Notes under the pieces: model-generated
What the model was told of the DNA's origin: nothing
Database searches by the model: none
The model's input: the letters and a program-made list of their open reading frames with translations, nothing else
In this document: piece by piece, positions 5,805 to 13,404 of the stretch
How positions within the stretch are numbered: the stretch's first letter is position 1
How the letters are laid out: every line of letters begins with the position of its first letter
Position numbers and translations under genes: made by a program
DNA from: JALHSV01 sp964553535
GTDB taxonomy: Bacteria; Nitrospirota; Thermodesulfovibrionia; Thermodesulfovibrionales; SM23-35
Assembly: GCA_964553535.1 (NCBI GenBank)
Contig: CAZKLK010000011.1
Span: forward strand, 1-20,770
Length of the DNA: 20,770 bases
Direction: 5' to 3'

Positions 5805-7037
5805 ATGAATCGTGTCGTTGTAACAGGCATGGGGGCGATAAGCCCGATCGGCAATTCCCTAAATGAAATATGGTCTAACGCAAAGGCGGGGCTGCCGGGA
5901 ATAGTTCCGGTAAATTCGTTCGACGTCGCTGATATTCCATGGAAGATGGCGGGATTGGTGAAGGGTTTCCATGCGGATCGGTATCTCCAGCCGAAAGAAC
6001 TTATCCGTCTTGATCCTTTTATTCACTACGCGGTGGCTGCTGCTCACATGGCGGTGGCGGACGCGGGCCTTGCGGGGACGGACGCGCTTCGATCATCCGG
6101 GGTTATAATCGGTTCAAGCCGCGGCGGAATTGGCACGGTGGAAAAAGCTCTTCTTTCACAACGTATGTCGCGCCGCACTCCTCATTTCCCGTCTGTTTCC
6201 GCTTATCTCATGCCTTCAACTACTATCAGCATGGCGGCGTCTTATGTCGCGCAAAAACTGGGGATAAGCGGGCATTGTCTCGGCGTATCCAGCGCCTGCG
6301 CTTCAGGGTCGAACGCGATCGGGGAAGCATACAGATTTTTGAAATCAGGCTACGGCGGCGCAGTATTGTGCGGCGGCGCCGAAGCGCCTGTCTGCAGAAT
6401 GTGCATGGAAGGATACGGCGCAGCCGGGGCGCTATCGAAAATAGCCGATCCATCTGCGAGCAGGCCGTTTGACAGATCGAGGGACGGATTTGTTCTTTCG
6501 GAAGGGGCGTGCGTCCTTGTTCTTGAGACTTATGAAAGCGCAATGAAGAGGCAGGCCGCAATCTATGGTGAAATTGCGGCATACGGCAATACCACGGACG
6601 CATATCACCAGACGGTTCCGTCCGCGGAAGGTGAAGCAAGGGCAATTCAGTCAGCCATTAAGGAAGCGGGATTGATGCCTCATGATGCCTGCTTTATCAG
6701 CGCGCATGGGACGTCCACCCGTTTGGGGGATAAAACGGAAACCCGGGCAATCAAGCGCGCATTCGGTGAGGATGCCTATTCGATACCCGTTACGGCGCTG
6801 AAATCTCTCACAGGTCATATGCTCGCGGCATCGGGCGCTCTTGAAGCGGCGCTCGCTCTCATGAGCCTGAAAGACGGGGTCGTCCCTCCGGTGGCGCACC
6901 TGCTAAAAGCTGACCCTGACTGCGATCTTGACTATGTCAGGGAATGCAGGCCTGCCGCTTTGGAATACGGGATTTCTCAATCATTTGGCTTCGGAGGGCT
7001 TAATTCCGTCATTATCTTCAGGAAATTCAGAGCCTGA
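5805..7037 (+). CDS. beta-ketoacyl-ACP synthase II-type enzyme
   Basis: A condensing enzyme of the FabF type, 410 residues from the chosen start, which elongates acyl-ACP with malonyl-ACP in fatty-acid or related acyl-chain synthesis. The full catalytic set is present: C165 in SSACASGSN, H301 in SAHGTSTRLGD and H338 in KSLTGHMLAASGALEA. These positions are close to those of E. coli FabF (163, 303, 340). The C-terminal SFGFGGLNSV loop is also conserved. The frame is open from TTG at 5784, but MNRVVVTGMGAISPIG at 5805 is the standard family N-terminus. No acyl carrier protein or reductase gene is adjacent, so it may serve a specialised pathway rather than the core fab cluster. The 3' end overlaps the convergent metallo-hydrolase gene by 11 bp. 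Confidence 0.9.
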   Translation: MNRVVVTGMGAISPIGNSLNEIWSNAKAGLPGIVPVNSFDVADIPWKMAGLVKGFHADRYLQPKELIRLDPFIHYAVAAAHMAVADAGLAGTDALRSSGVIIGSSRGGIGTVEKALLSQRMSRRTPHFPSVSAYLMPSTTISMAASYVAQKLGISGHCLGVSSACASGSNAIGEAYRFLKSGYGGAVLCGGAEAPVCRMCMEGYGAAGALSKIADPSASRPFDRSRDGFVLSEGACVLVLETYESAMKRQAAIYGEIAAYGNTTDAYHQTVPSAEGEARAIQSAIKEAGLMPHDACFISAHGTSTRLGDKTETRAIKRAFGEDAYSIPVTALKSLTGHMLAASGALEAALALMSLKDGVVPPVAHLLKADPDCDLDYVRECRPAALEYGISQSFGFGGLNSVIIFRKFRA

Positions 7038-7995
7038 ACTCCTGCATCGCCTCGGTCTCAGGGTCACCGGCGCCGCGCCGGTAACGTGGGGAAAAATGTA
7101 TCAAAACAAGATTCTTCACCCCTGCCTGCCGCGCGATGCTCCCTGCCGTTCTCGCCGTCAGGTGATACCGATTGCGGGCCATTTCAATGTCATTATCCAT
7201 AAAATAGGCCTCGCAGTAAAAGGTATCGGAATTGCGGACAAATGCGGTAATCTTTCTTATATTTTCATCCGTAATCGCCGCATCGGTCACATATGAAATC
7301 TTCTGCCCTTTCGTAATGGCTGCGACTGCATACAATTCATCAAGTGCATACCGTCTTCCGGATACTTTAAACCCGGTCGTTCCCGGCATCTGTTCCCTGA
7401 TCGCATTTTTAAGATCCGCGAGCCATGGGCCTACCGGAAGTTCCATTTCCTTCAGCGCGGCCTTGTTGATATTAATATGGAAGTCCTCTTCAATCGAGTA
7501 GGCAAGGCATGGAATCTGGTGGTCAATCTGGAGCGCTCTTACTGTGAAGAGCGGCTCTCTGATGAGAACTCCGTTAGTGCCGCGGCTGCCCAGTTCTCTT
7601 CTGGCGAATCTGCTGCCGGCATGAAAACTTGAATGGCGGAGAGCATCTCCATCCATACTGTAGACTTCGATCTCGATCGGGTAATCCTGAATGAGATTCC
7701 ATGAATAACCTCTCAGTTTGCCCTCCACGCAGTCGGCGATGTTTGACGGGCCGTAGATGCGCAAAGGCCGGGCCCTTCGCAACAGCGCCCTGATGAGAGT
7801 GTCAAAGCCGATGAAATGGTCTATGTGGGTATGCGTTATGAAAACGTCCGTTATCTTCTGAAGGTCGCCCGGCTTTAACCCGGAGATGTCGCCTGCGTCA
7901 ATGAGCAAAGCCCTTTGTTCCCGGAGAATTCTGACGAATAATACGGGGTCGTCAAAGGGGCTGTTGACGGCGCGATGCATAAAAGTCGGTTTCAT
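7027..7995 (-). CDS. RNase Z-like metallo-beta-lactamase-fold hydrolase
   Basis: A cytosolic MBL-fold protein of 322 residues. Motif II is HTHIDH (55-60). Other likely metal ligands are H159 (IDHQIPCLAYSI), D238 (YVTDAAITDEN) and H300 (LIHFSPRY), and the RNase Z-style HLTA occurs at 278-281. This pattern matches the RNase Z/arylsulfatase-like branch, whose members include tRNA 3'-end endonucleases and phosphodiesterases. The tRNA in this window encodes its own CCA, so RNase Z activity is not needed for it. Which substrate is used cannot be read from the sequence. The gene starts 5-7 nt after a -10 element without a ribosome-binding site and is divergent from the galT-glgA operon. Confidence 0.82.
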   Translation of the reverse strand: MKPTFMHRAVNSPFDDPVLFVRILREQRALLIDAGDISGLKPGDLQKITDVFITHTHIDHFIGFDTLIRALLRRARPLRIYGPSNIADCVEGKLRGYSWNLIQDYPIEIEVYSMDGDALRHSSFHAGSRFARRELGSRGTNGVLIREPLFTVRALQIDHQIPCLAYSIEEDFHININKAALKEMELPVGPWLADLKNAIREQMPGTTGFKVSGRRYALDELYAVAAITKGQKISYVTDAAITDENIRKITAFVRNSDTFYCEAYFMDNDIEMARNRYHLTARTAGSIARQAGVKNLVLIHFSPRYRRGAGDPETEAMQEFRL

Positions 7996-8002
7996 GAGTC
8001 AT

Positions 8003-8031
8003 TATATAGCATTATGATATAATACTGGCAA
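8003..8031 (-). promoter_or_regulatory. leaderless promoter of the metallo-hydrolase gene
   Basis: On the minus strand, TTGCCA (8031-8026) is followed after 17 bp by TATATA (8008-8003), which is preceded by TGC (8011-8009), an extended -10. An overlapping TATAAT (8006-8001) ends 5 nt before the ATG at 7995. Either choice puts the RNA 5' end at the start codon. The -10 of the divergent galT promoter lies inside this promoter's spacer. Confidence 0.6.
8015..8023 (+). promoter_or_regulatory. extended -10 promoter of the galT-glgA operon
   Basis: TGA-TATAAT is a perfect extended -10 element with no convincing -35. The predicted transcript has a leader of about 110 nt before the ATG at 8142. That leader includes a tight hairpin, GCATG-CTT-CATGC (8112-8124), 6 nt before the Shine-Dalgarno sequence AGGGAGGTG (8131-8139). 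I see no known riboswitch fold in it. Confidence 0.6.
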
Positions 8032-8141
8032 TTTTAAAAAACCGGCTGAACATAAAGCCAGACGGGCATCCGGCAGGTATTCTTTACGAAGCTGATCGCT
8101 TTCCGTCGGTTGCATGCTTCATGCCTTAACAGGGAGGTGCG

Positions 8142-9137
8142 ATGTCCGAGCTTAGAAAGGATCCGATATCCGGTCGATGGGTAATTATCTCTGTTGAAAG
8201 AGGGAAGAGGCCGACTGATTTTATCTCGCCTTCTCAGAAGAAAAGAGGCGGCTTCTGTCCGTTCTGCCCCGGAAATGAGTATACCACCCCGCCGGAAATC
8301 ATGGCGTTCAGACCCGCCGATACGAAGCCAAATTCCCCCGGCTGGACCCTGAGGGCCATGTCGAATAAATTCCCCGCACTGCAAATATTCGGGGAACTCA
8401 GCAAATCGGGAGAAGGAATTTTCGATAAGATGAACGGTATCGGAGCTCATGAGGTTATTGTTGAAACCCCTGATCATATGCAATCGCTTGCAACCATGCC
8501 CCTTAAAGGGGTTGAGGATTCTTTTTGGGCATATTACATGCGGTTGATGGATCTCAGGAAGGACCGCAGATTCAAATATGTGCTGATTTTCAAAAACGAG
8601 GGAGATGCTGCGGGCGCGTCACTGGAGCATTCGCATACCCAGCTTATCGCTCTGCCTATTATTCCAAAGCTCGTCAAGGAAGAAACGGATTCCGCAAAAC
8701 GGTATTACGATCTCAAGGAACGGTGTATTTTCTGTGATGTGATCAGACAGGAGCTCGATTCGAGGAAGAGAGTGATTTATGAAAACGATAATTATGTCGC
8801 TATTGCCCCATTTGCTCCGAGCGCGCCATTCGAGACATGGATATTGCCCAAGAAGCACGAGTCAAGCTTTTATCCGCCCGGTAACAGCTTCCGTGACCTT
8901 GCGGAAATATTCCAGATCATTCTGAAGCAGATGGATAAAATCCTTGATATCCCGCCCTATAACTTTGTTCTGCATACCTCGCCATTCGTTGACGAAATCA
9001 ATGATTACTACCACTGGCATCTGGAGCTTGTGCCGAAACTGACGAAAATAGCGGGCTTTGAGTGGGGCTCCGGTTTTTTTATCAACCCGACGCCGCCGGA
9101 GGAATCGGCGCGGTTCATGCGGGAAGCCAAGATATGA
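8142..9137 (+). CDS. galT: GalT-family nucleotidylyltransferase (galactose-1-P uridylyltransferase-like)
   Basis: A cytosolic HIT-superfamily enzyme, 331 residues. The family transfers a nucleoside monophosphate between a sugar-1-phosphate and another phosphate through a nucleotidyl-histidine; the nucleophile should be H165 in HSHTQ (163-167). Two zinc sites can be traced: C39, C42, H103, H163 and C195, C198, H239, H291, with spacing like that of the double-zinc members. Canonical GalT has HPHGQ at the active site, whereas this protein has HSHTQ, so the usual galT name is by family only. It is translationally coupled by ATGA to glgA, whose substrate is ADP-glucose, and no galK or galE is nearby. 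An ADP-glucose phosphorylase or related role is therefore a fair alternative. The start is well set by AGGGAGGTG. Confidence 0.85.
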   Translation: MSELRKDPISGRWVIISVERGKRPTDFISPSQKKRGGFCPFCPGNEYTTPPEIMAFRPADTKPNSPGWTLRAMSNKFPALQIFGELSKSGEGIFDKMNGIGAHEVIVETPDHMQSLATMPLKGVEDSFWAYYMRLMDLRKDRRFKYVLIFKNEGDAAGASLEHSHTQLIALPIIPKLVKEETDSAKRYYDLKERCIFCDVIRQELDSRKRVIYENDNYVAIAPFAPSAPFETWILPKKHESSFYPPGNSFRDLAEIFQIILKQMDKILDIPPYNFVLHTSPFVDEINDYYHWHLELVPKLTKIAGFEWGSGFFINPTPPEESARFMREAKI

Positions 9138-10591
9138 GGATAGTTATAGCCTCTCCGGAGGCTGTCCCCTATGTGAAGACAGGAGGGCTTGCCGATGTCG
9201 CAGGGTCCCTGATAAAGGCGTTCAGAAAGATGAAAAAGGATGCCATCCTGGTGCTGCCTCTGTTCAAGAAGGTCAGGGATGGGGAGACCAGGCTTGCTGA
9301 TACGGGCATATCGCTTGATATCCGGGTCGGCGACAGAATCGTGAGAGGCGGGGTGTCAACGGTCAACCGGGAGGCTTACTTCATCGAATGCGATGAATAT
9401 TTTGACCGTCCTGAACTTTACGGAACGGCAGAGGCGGATTACGGCGACAACGCGGAGCGATTTGTTTTCTTTTCAAAGAGTGTTCCTGAACTCTGCAGGA
9501 AGCTCGGCTACAAGCCGGACATTATTCATTGCAACGACTGGCAGACCGCGCTTATTCCACTTTACCTCAGAACACTTTACAAGGGTGATAATTTTTTCAA
9601 TATGACAGCCGCCCTGCTGACTATCCACAATCTCGGGTATCAGGGGCTTTTTCCGGCATCGCAAATGCCTTTGACAAACCTTGGCTGGGAAATGTTTACC
9701 CCTGAGGGCATTGAGTTTTACGGCATGGTCAATTTTCTGAAAGCGGGAGTGACAGCCGCTGATGTCATCAGCACCGTCAGTGAAACTTATGCAAAAGAAA
9801 TCCTCCTGCCCGGTTCGGGGTTCGGACTTGATGGCGTTCTGAAAAAGCGCGCGCCCGACCTTTACGGCATTATGAATGGAATCGATTACGGCGAATGGAA
9901 TCCGGCAAAGGACGCGCTGCTGCCGGCAAATTACAGTATGCGCGACCTTTCCGGGAAGTTACGCTGCAAGAATGAGCTTCTCAGGCTGCTGTTCAAAAAG
10001 ACTCAAAGAGGCCGGAAGGAAAAATTTCCAGTTGCCGGCATGGTTACCCGCTTGTCGGAACAGAAAGGGATAGATATTGTTGTTCAGGCGATTCCCGACC
10101 TTATGTCCTCCGGAATCAGGCTTGTCATTCTGGGGAAAGGAGACGAACATTTTCAGAAAAAATGTCGGGAGATATCGGATACCTATAAGGACCGGATTTC
10201 ATTGACAGTCGGTTTTGATGAGACACTTGCGCACATGATATACGCCGGTTCAGACTTTTTCCTCATGCCGTCGAAGTATGAGCCATGCGGCCTCGGTCAG
10301 CTTATAGCGTTGCGGTACGGAACGATCCCAATCGCAAGAAAGACCGGCGGCCTTGCCGACACCATTCGGGATTTCGAACCGCTGACAGGCAAAGGTACCG
10401 GATTCCTTTTTTCCGACTATGCCGCGTCAGGACTGGTGGACGCGCTTAAGCGGGCTTTCTGTGTGTTTACGGACGGAGAAAAGATGAAGATGATAATCAG
10501 GAATGGAATGAGGATGGATTTCGGGTGGGAAAAATCAGCGCGACGGTATCTGGAACTCTATGAGGTTGCTCTCCGGAAAAAGAGGGCGTAG
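9134..10591 (+). CDS. glgA: glycogen synthase, GT5
   Basis: Cytosolic GT5 glycosyltransferase, 485 residues, which extends alpha-1,4-glucan chains from ADP-glucose (or UDP-glucose). The N-terminal nucleotide-binding motif KTGGLADV is at residues 15-22, HCNDWQ at 132-137, HNLGYQG at 165-171, MNGID at 247-251, and the C-terminal EPCGLGQ block at 383-389 with the second KTGGLADT at 403-410. The frame is open from 9062, but MRIVIASPEAVPYVKTGG at 9134 is the normal N-terminus. The ATG overlaps the galT stop as ATGA, so translation is coupled. No glgB, glgC or glgP is in the window. The kinase gene begins 9 bp after it. Confidence 0.95.
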   Translation: MRIVIASPEAVPYVKTGGLADVAGSLIKAFRKMKKDAILVLPLFKKVRDGETRLADTGISLDIRVGDRIVRGGVSTVNREAYFIECDEYFDRPELYGTAEADYGDNAERFVFFSKSVPELCRKLGYKPDIIHCNDWQTALIPLYLRTLYKGDNFFNMTAALLTIHNLGYQGLFPASQMPLTNLGWEMFTPEGIEFYGMVNFLKAGVTAADVISTVSETYAKEILLPGSGFGLDGVLKKRAPDLYGIMNGIDYGEWNPAKDALLPANYSMRDLSGKLRCKNELLRLLFKKTQRGRKEKFPVAGMVTRLSEQKGIDIVVQAIPDLMSSGIRLVILGKGDEHFQKKCREISDTYKDRISLTVGFDETLAHMIYAGSDFFLMPSKYEPCGLGQLIALRYGTIPIARKTGGLADTIRDFEPLTGKGTGFLFSDYAASGLVDALKRAFCVFTDGEKMKMIIRNGMRMDFGWEKSARRYLELYEVALRKKRA

Positions 10592-10600
10592 CGGATTACG

Positions 10601-13060
10601 ATGGATATCAGTAATAGTCAGAAATTCATAGGAACGATTTTCAGAAATATCAGGGACGGGGTTGTCATTTTTGACAGGGATTTCAGGGTGCTGGATGTAA
10701 ACGAGTCTATTATCCGCTGGGCCGGGAAACCAGCCGCTGAAATATTGAATATTGACGGCAGGGAAGTCTTTCATGCGGAGGGCCGGATATGCCCTCACTG
10801 TGCGGCTCTCAAGGCGTTTGAGACGGGACAGGTATTTTCGGTGACACAGACGGACAACAATCAGGACTCTGTCGTTTATGCCGAACTTTCGGCGTACCCG
10901 ATAAGGGATGAGAAAGGAGATATCGCCGAGTGCGTCGTATTTATCCAGGATATAACCGAGAGGATGCTCTGTCATGACGAGGTCCTCAGGCTATACAATG
11001 AGGTCGCGCAGACCAGGGATTATCTCCAGAGCATTATTGAACATTCCGCCGACGCCATTGTCACTTCTGATCTGAACGGGATTATCACGTCCTGGAATGA
11101 GGGAGCGGAGCGCATATACGGGTTTAAAAAGGAGGAAGTTATCGGAAAATTTCTTCCATTCATCCCTGACTTCCTGATGGACCCTGAATGGGAAAACAAC
11201 AGAAGGATCAGGAACGGAGAGGTGCTCAAGCGGGTTGAGACATTCAGGAAACGGAAGGACGGCGTTGTCATATCCGTGAGCCTCACCCTGTCGCCGATCA
11301 TGAATGCCGCGGGGGAGATTATCGGAATCAGCGGGATATCGCGTGACATATCGGAAAAGAAAAACGTGGAGAAAGAGTTGGTGAGAAGGAATCAGGAACT
11401 TTCCCGGCTTTTTTTCATAAGTTCCGCAATGAGGGGGACTCTTGATCTTGATCGGCTGTTGCGCATGGTTCTTGCGGCGGTTACCATGGGGGACGGACTG
11501 GGGTTCAACAGGGCGATCCTGTTCCTTGTTGATGAAGAAAGGCGCGTCTTAAAGGGAGCCATGGGGGTGGGGCCTGCAAGTTATGAGGAAGCGTTTCATG
11601 TCTGGGAAAGATTGTCACTTGAGAAGAAAACGTTGCCGGACATAATGAATGAGATCGACACGGGCTCTATGAGAAAAGATTCCTTTTTCGACAGATTGAG
11701 CCGCGGGATGGAAATCCCTCTTACAGAAGAGACCTCTCTGACCAAAGCCGTGAAGGAACAGAGCCAATTCAATATAACCGATGCCGGGAAAGAACCTCTG
11801 TCGGACGCTTTTCTTATTCAGCAGCTTGGGACAAGGGCTTTTGCCGTTGTCCCTCTTGTTTCCCGTGACAGGGTGATCGGCGTGCTCTGGGTAGACAACT
11901 ATTATACGAATAAGCCGATTACCGGGGAGGACATGAACTTTCTGATGGCCTTCTCAAACCATGTTGCTTCCGCTATAGAGAATGCCCGGCTATTTGAGAG
12001 GGTGAAACTTGCCGAGCAGGAACTGGAGAATATTTTTGAGTCCATCTCAGACATGGTTTATTTTGTAACGGACGAGTACATCATAAAGAATATTAATAAG
12101 GCGGTCAGCAAAAGGCTGGGCAAAGCCCCGGAAGAAATTATCGGGAAGAAGTGTTTCGAGATATTTCACGGCATGGATCAGCCAAGTTCCGAATGCCCTC
12201 ATCAGAAGACAGTCGAACAGAGAGAATCGTTTGTTCAGGAATTTGAAGATACGTTTCTTGGCGGCACATTCATCATGTCATGTTCGCCTATATTTGATGT
12301 GTCGGGCCAGTTTATGGGAACAGTCAACATCCTGAGCGATGTTACGGAGCTGAAGCAACTCAGGGAGCGGGTGGTGAAGACCGAACGGATGGCGGCGCTT
12401 GGCGAGGTTGCCGCGCGTGTGGCTCATGAAATACGGAATCCTCTTGTTTCTCTCGGAGGGTTTGCGCGGAGACTTGAGAAGAAGCTGAACGGCAACTTGA
12501 AAGAATACGCCGATATTATTTCGAAAGAGGTCGGCAGGCTCGAAGATATCCTTAGCGAAATACTGAGTTTTGTTAAAGAGACTCGGATCAAGAGGGAATA
12601 TGTCGAGGCACAGAAACTCATGGAGGAAGTAGTCGCGGTGTCGGGAACCGAAATCGATGACAGGGGGATCACCCTTGTCCGGGATTTCGGGGAGCCTTTG
12701 ATGCTGTCTGTCGACCCGAACAGGATCAAGGAGGCATTGCTCAATATAGTCAAGAATTCTTTGCAGGCAATGCACGATGGCGGCACTCTCACGCTCAGGA
12801 TAAGCCGGAGGAACCAGACAGGCGTCATAGAGATTCAGGACACGGGGACAGGCATATCTCAGAAGGATTTGCCTTTTATTTTTGATCCTTTTTTTACTAC
12901 AAAGAAGTCAGGCACCGGTCTTGGACTAACCATTACGCACAGAATTGTGGAAGAGCATGACGGACGAATCGAAGTCGAGAGCAGGGAAGGGAATGGCAGC
13001 ATGTTCAGGGTATTCATTCCAGTCAAATATGTCGGTTTACAGGAGGGAGGAGGCACATGA
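10601..13060 (+). CDS. cytoplasmic PAS-PAS-GAF-PAS sensor histidine kinase
   Basis: An 819-residue sensor kinase with no membrane segment. Order: PAS (about 8-120), PAS (about 138-255), GAF (about 270-465), PAS (about 472-585), then the kinase core. H609 in the H-box ARVAHEIRNPLVSLGG is the phosphoacceptor, N719 lies in the N-box, QDTGTGIS (746-753) is the G1 box, FDPFFTTK (761-768) the F box and GTGLGL (771-776) the G2 box. All are intact. The first and third PAS domains carry a related Cys/His motif (FHAEGRICPHC at 57-67 and FHGMDQPSSECPH at 522-534) that could bind a metal or sense redox. It is coupled by ATGA to the response regulator, its evident partner, and sits in an operon with glgA and moeA-PBP. 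The signal is unknown. Confidence 0.93.
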   Translation: MDISNSQKFIGTIFRNIRDGVVIFDRDFRVLDVNESIIRWAGKPAAEILNIDGREVFHAEGRICPHCAALKAFETGQVFSVTQTDNNQDSVVYAELSAYPIRDEKGDIAECVVFIQDITERMLCHDEVLRLYNEVAQTRDYLQSIIEHSADAIVTSDLNGIITSWNEGAERIYGFKKEEVIGKFLPFIPDFLMDPEWENNRRIRNGEVLKRVETFRKRKDGVVISVSLTLSPIMNAAGEIIGISGISRDISEKKNVEKELVRRNQELSRLFFISSAMRGTLDLDRLLRMVLAAVTMGDGLGFNRAILFLVDEERRVLKGAMGVGPASYEEAFHVWERLSLEKKTLPDIMNEIDTGSMRKDSFFDRLSRGMEIPLTEETSLTKAVKEQSQFNITDAGKEPLSDAFLIQQLGTRAFAVVPLVSRDRVIGVLWVDNYYTNKPITGEDMNFLMAFSNHVASAIENARLFERVKLAEQELENIFESISDMVYFVTDEYIIKNINKAVSKRLGKAPEEIIGKKCFEIFHGMDQPSSECPHQKTVEQRESFVQEFEDTFLGGTFIMSCSPIFDVSGQFMGTVNILSDVTELKQLRERVVKTERMAALGEVAARVAHEIRNPLVSLGGFARRLEKKLNGNLKEYADIISKEVGRLEDILSEILSFVKETRIKREYVEAQKLMEEVVAVSGTEIDDRGITLVRDFGEPLMLSVDPNRIKEALLNIVKNSLQAMHDGGTLTLRISRRNQTGVIEIQDTGTGISQKDLPFIFDPFFTTKKSGTGLGLTITHRIVEEHDGRIEVESREGNGSMFRVFIPVKYVGLQEGGGT

Positions 13061-13404
13061 AAATACTTGTGGTTGATGATGACCTGCACATTCAGAGACT
13101 CTATAAAGAAGAGTTTGAGGATGAGGGGTACGAGGTTGTTGTCGCTTCGAACGGCCAGGAGGCGATATCACTTTTTGAAAAGGAGGCGCCCGATATCGTA
13201 ACGCTCGACATACTTTTGCCGGACATAGACGGTATCCGCATCCTGAGACAGATGAAGGAGAAGAATCCGAAAATTCCTGTTATCATGTCTACGGCGTACG
13301 ACTACCGGGATGATTTTGCCGTGTGGGCGTCCGAGGCTTATATTGTGAAATCGTCCGATCTCGAAGAACTGAAAATCATGATAAAGAAATTGCTGAATAA
13401 ATGA
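13057..13404 (+). CDS. single-domain (CheY-like) response regulator
   Basis: A 115-residue receiver domain with no output domain. The acidic pocket is D7-D8-D9, the phosphoacceptor D51 (TLDILLPDIDG), the switch T79 (VIMSTAYDY) and the conserved lysine K98 (YIVKSSD). It should receive phosphate from the PAS/GAF kinase whose stop codon it overlaps (ATGA), and a strong GGAGGAGGC ribosome-binding site precedes it. With no DNA-binding or enzymatic domain it must act by protein contact, as part of a phosphorelay or by binding a target, possibly a product of the same operon. The stop codon overlaps the moeA start, also as ATGA. Confidence 0.93.
   Translation: MKILVVDDDLHIQRLYKEEFEDEGYEVVVASNGQEAISLFEKEAPDIVTLDILLPDIDGIRILRQMKEKNPKIPVIMSTAYDYRDDFAVWASEAYIVKSSDLEELKIMIKKLLNK

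Noticed and set aside
8031..8141. Possible riboswitch in the leader of the galT operon
   Set aside because: Only a small GCATG-CTT-CATGC hairpin is clear; none of the conserved cores I know (c-di-GMP, SAM, ykkC, molybdenum cofactor) is present.
9062..9133. Longer N-terminus for the glycogen synthase
   Set aside because: It lies wholly within galT and does not match the family; the ATGA overlap at 9134 gives the standard start.
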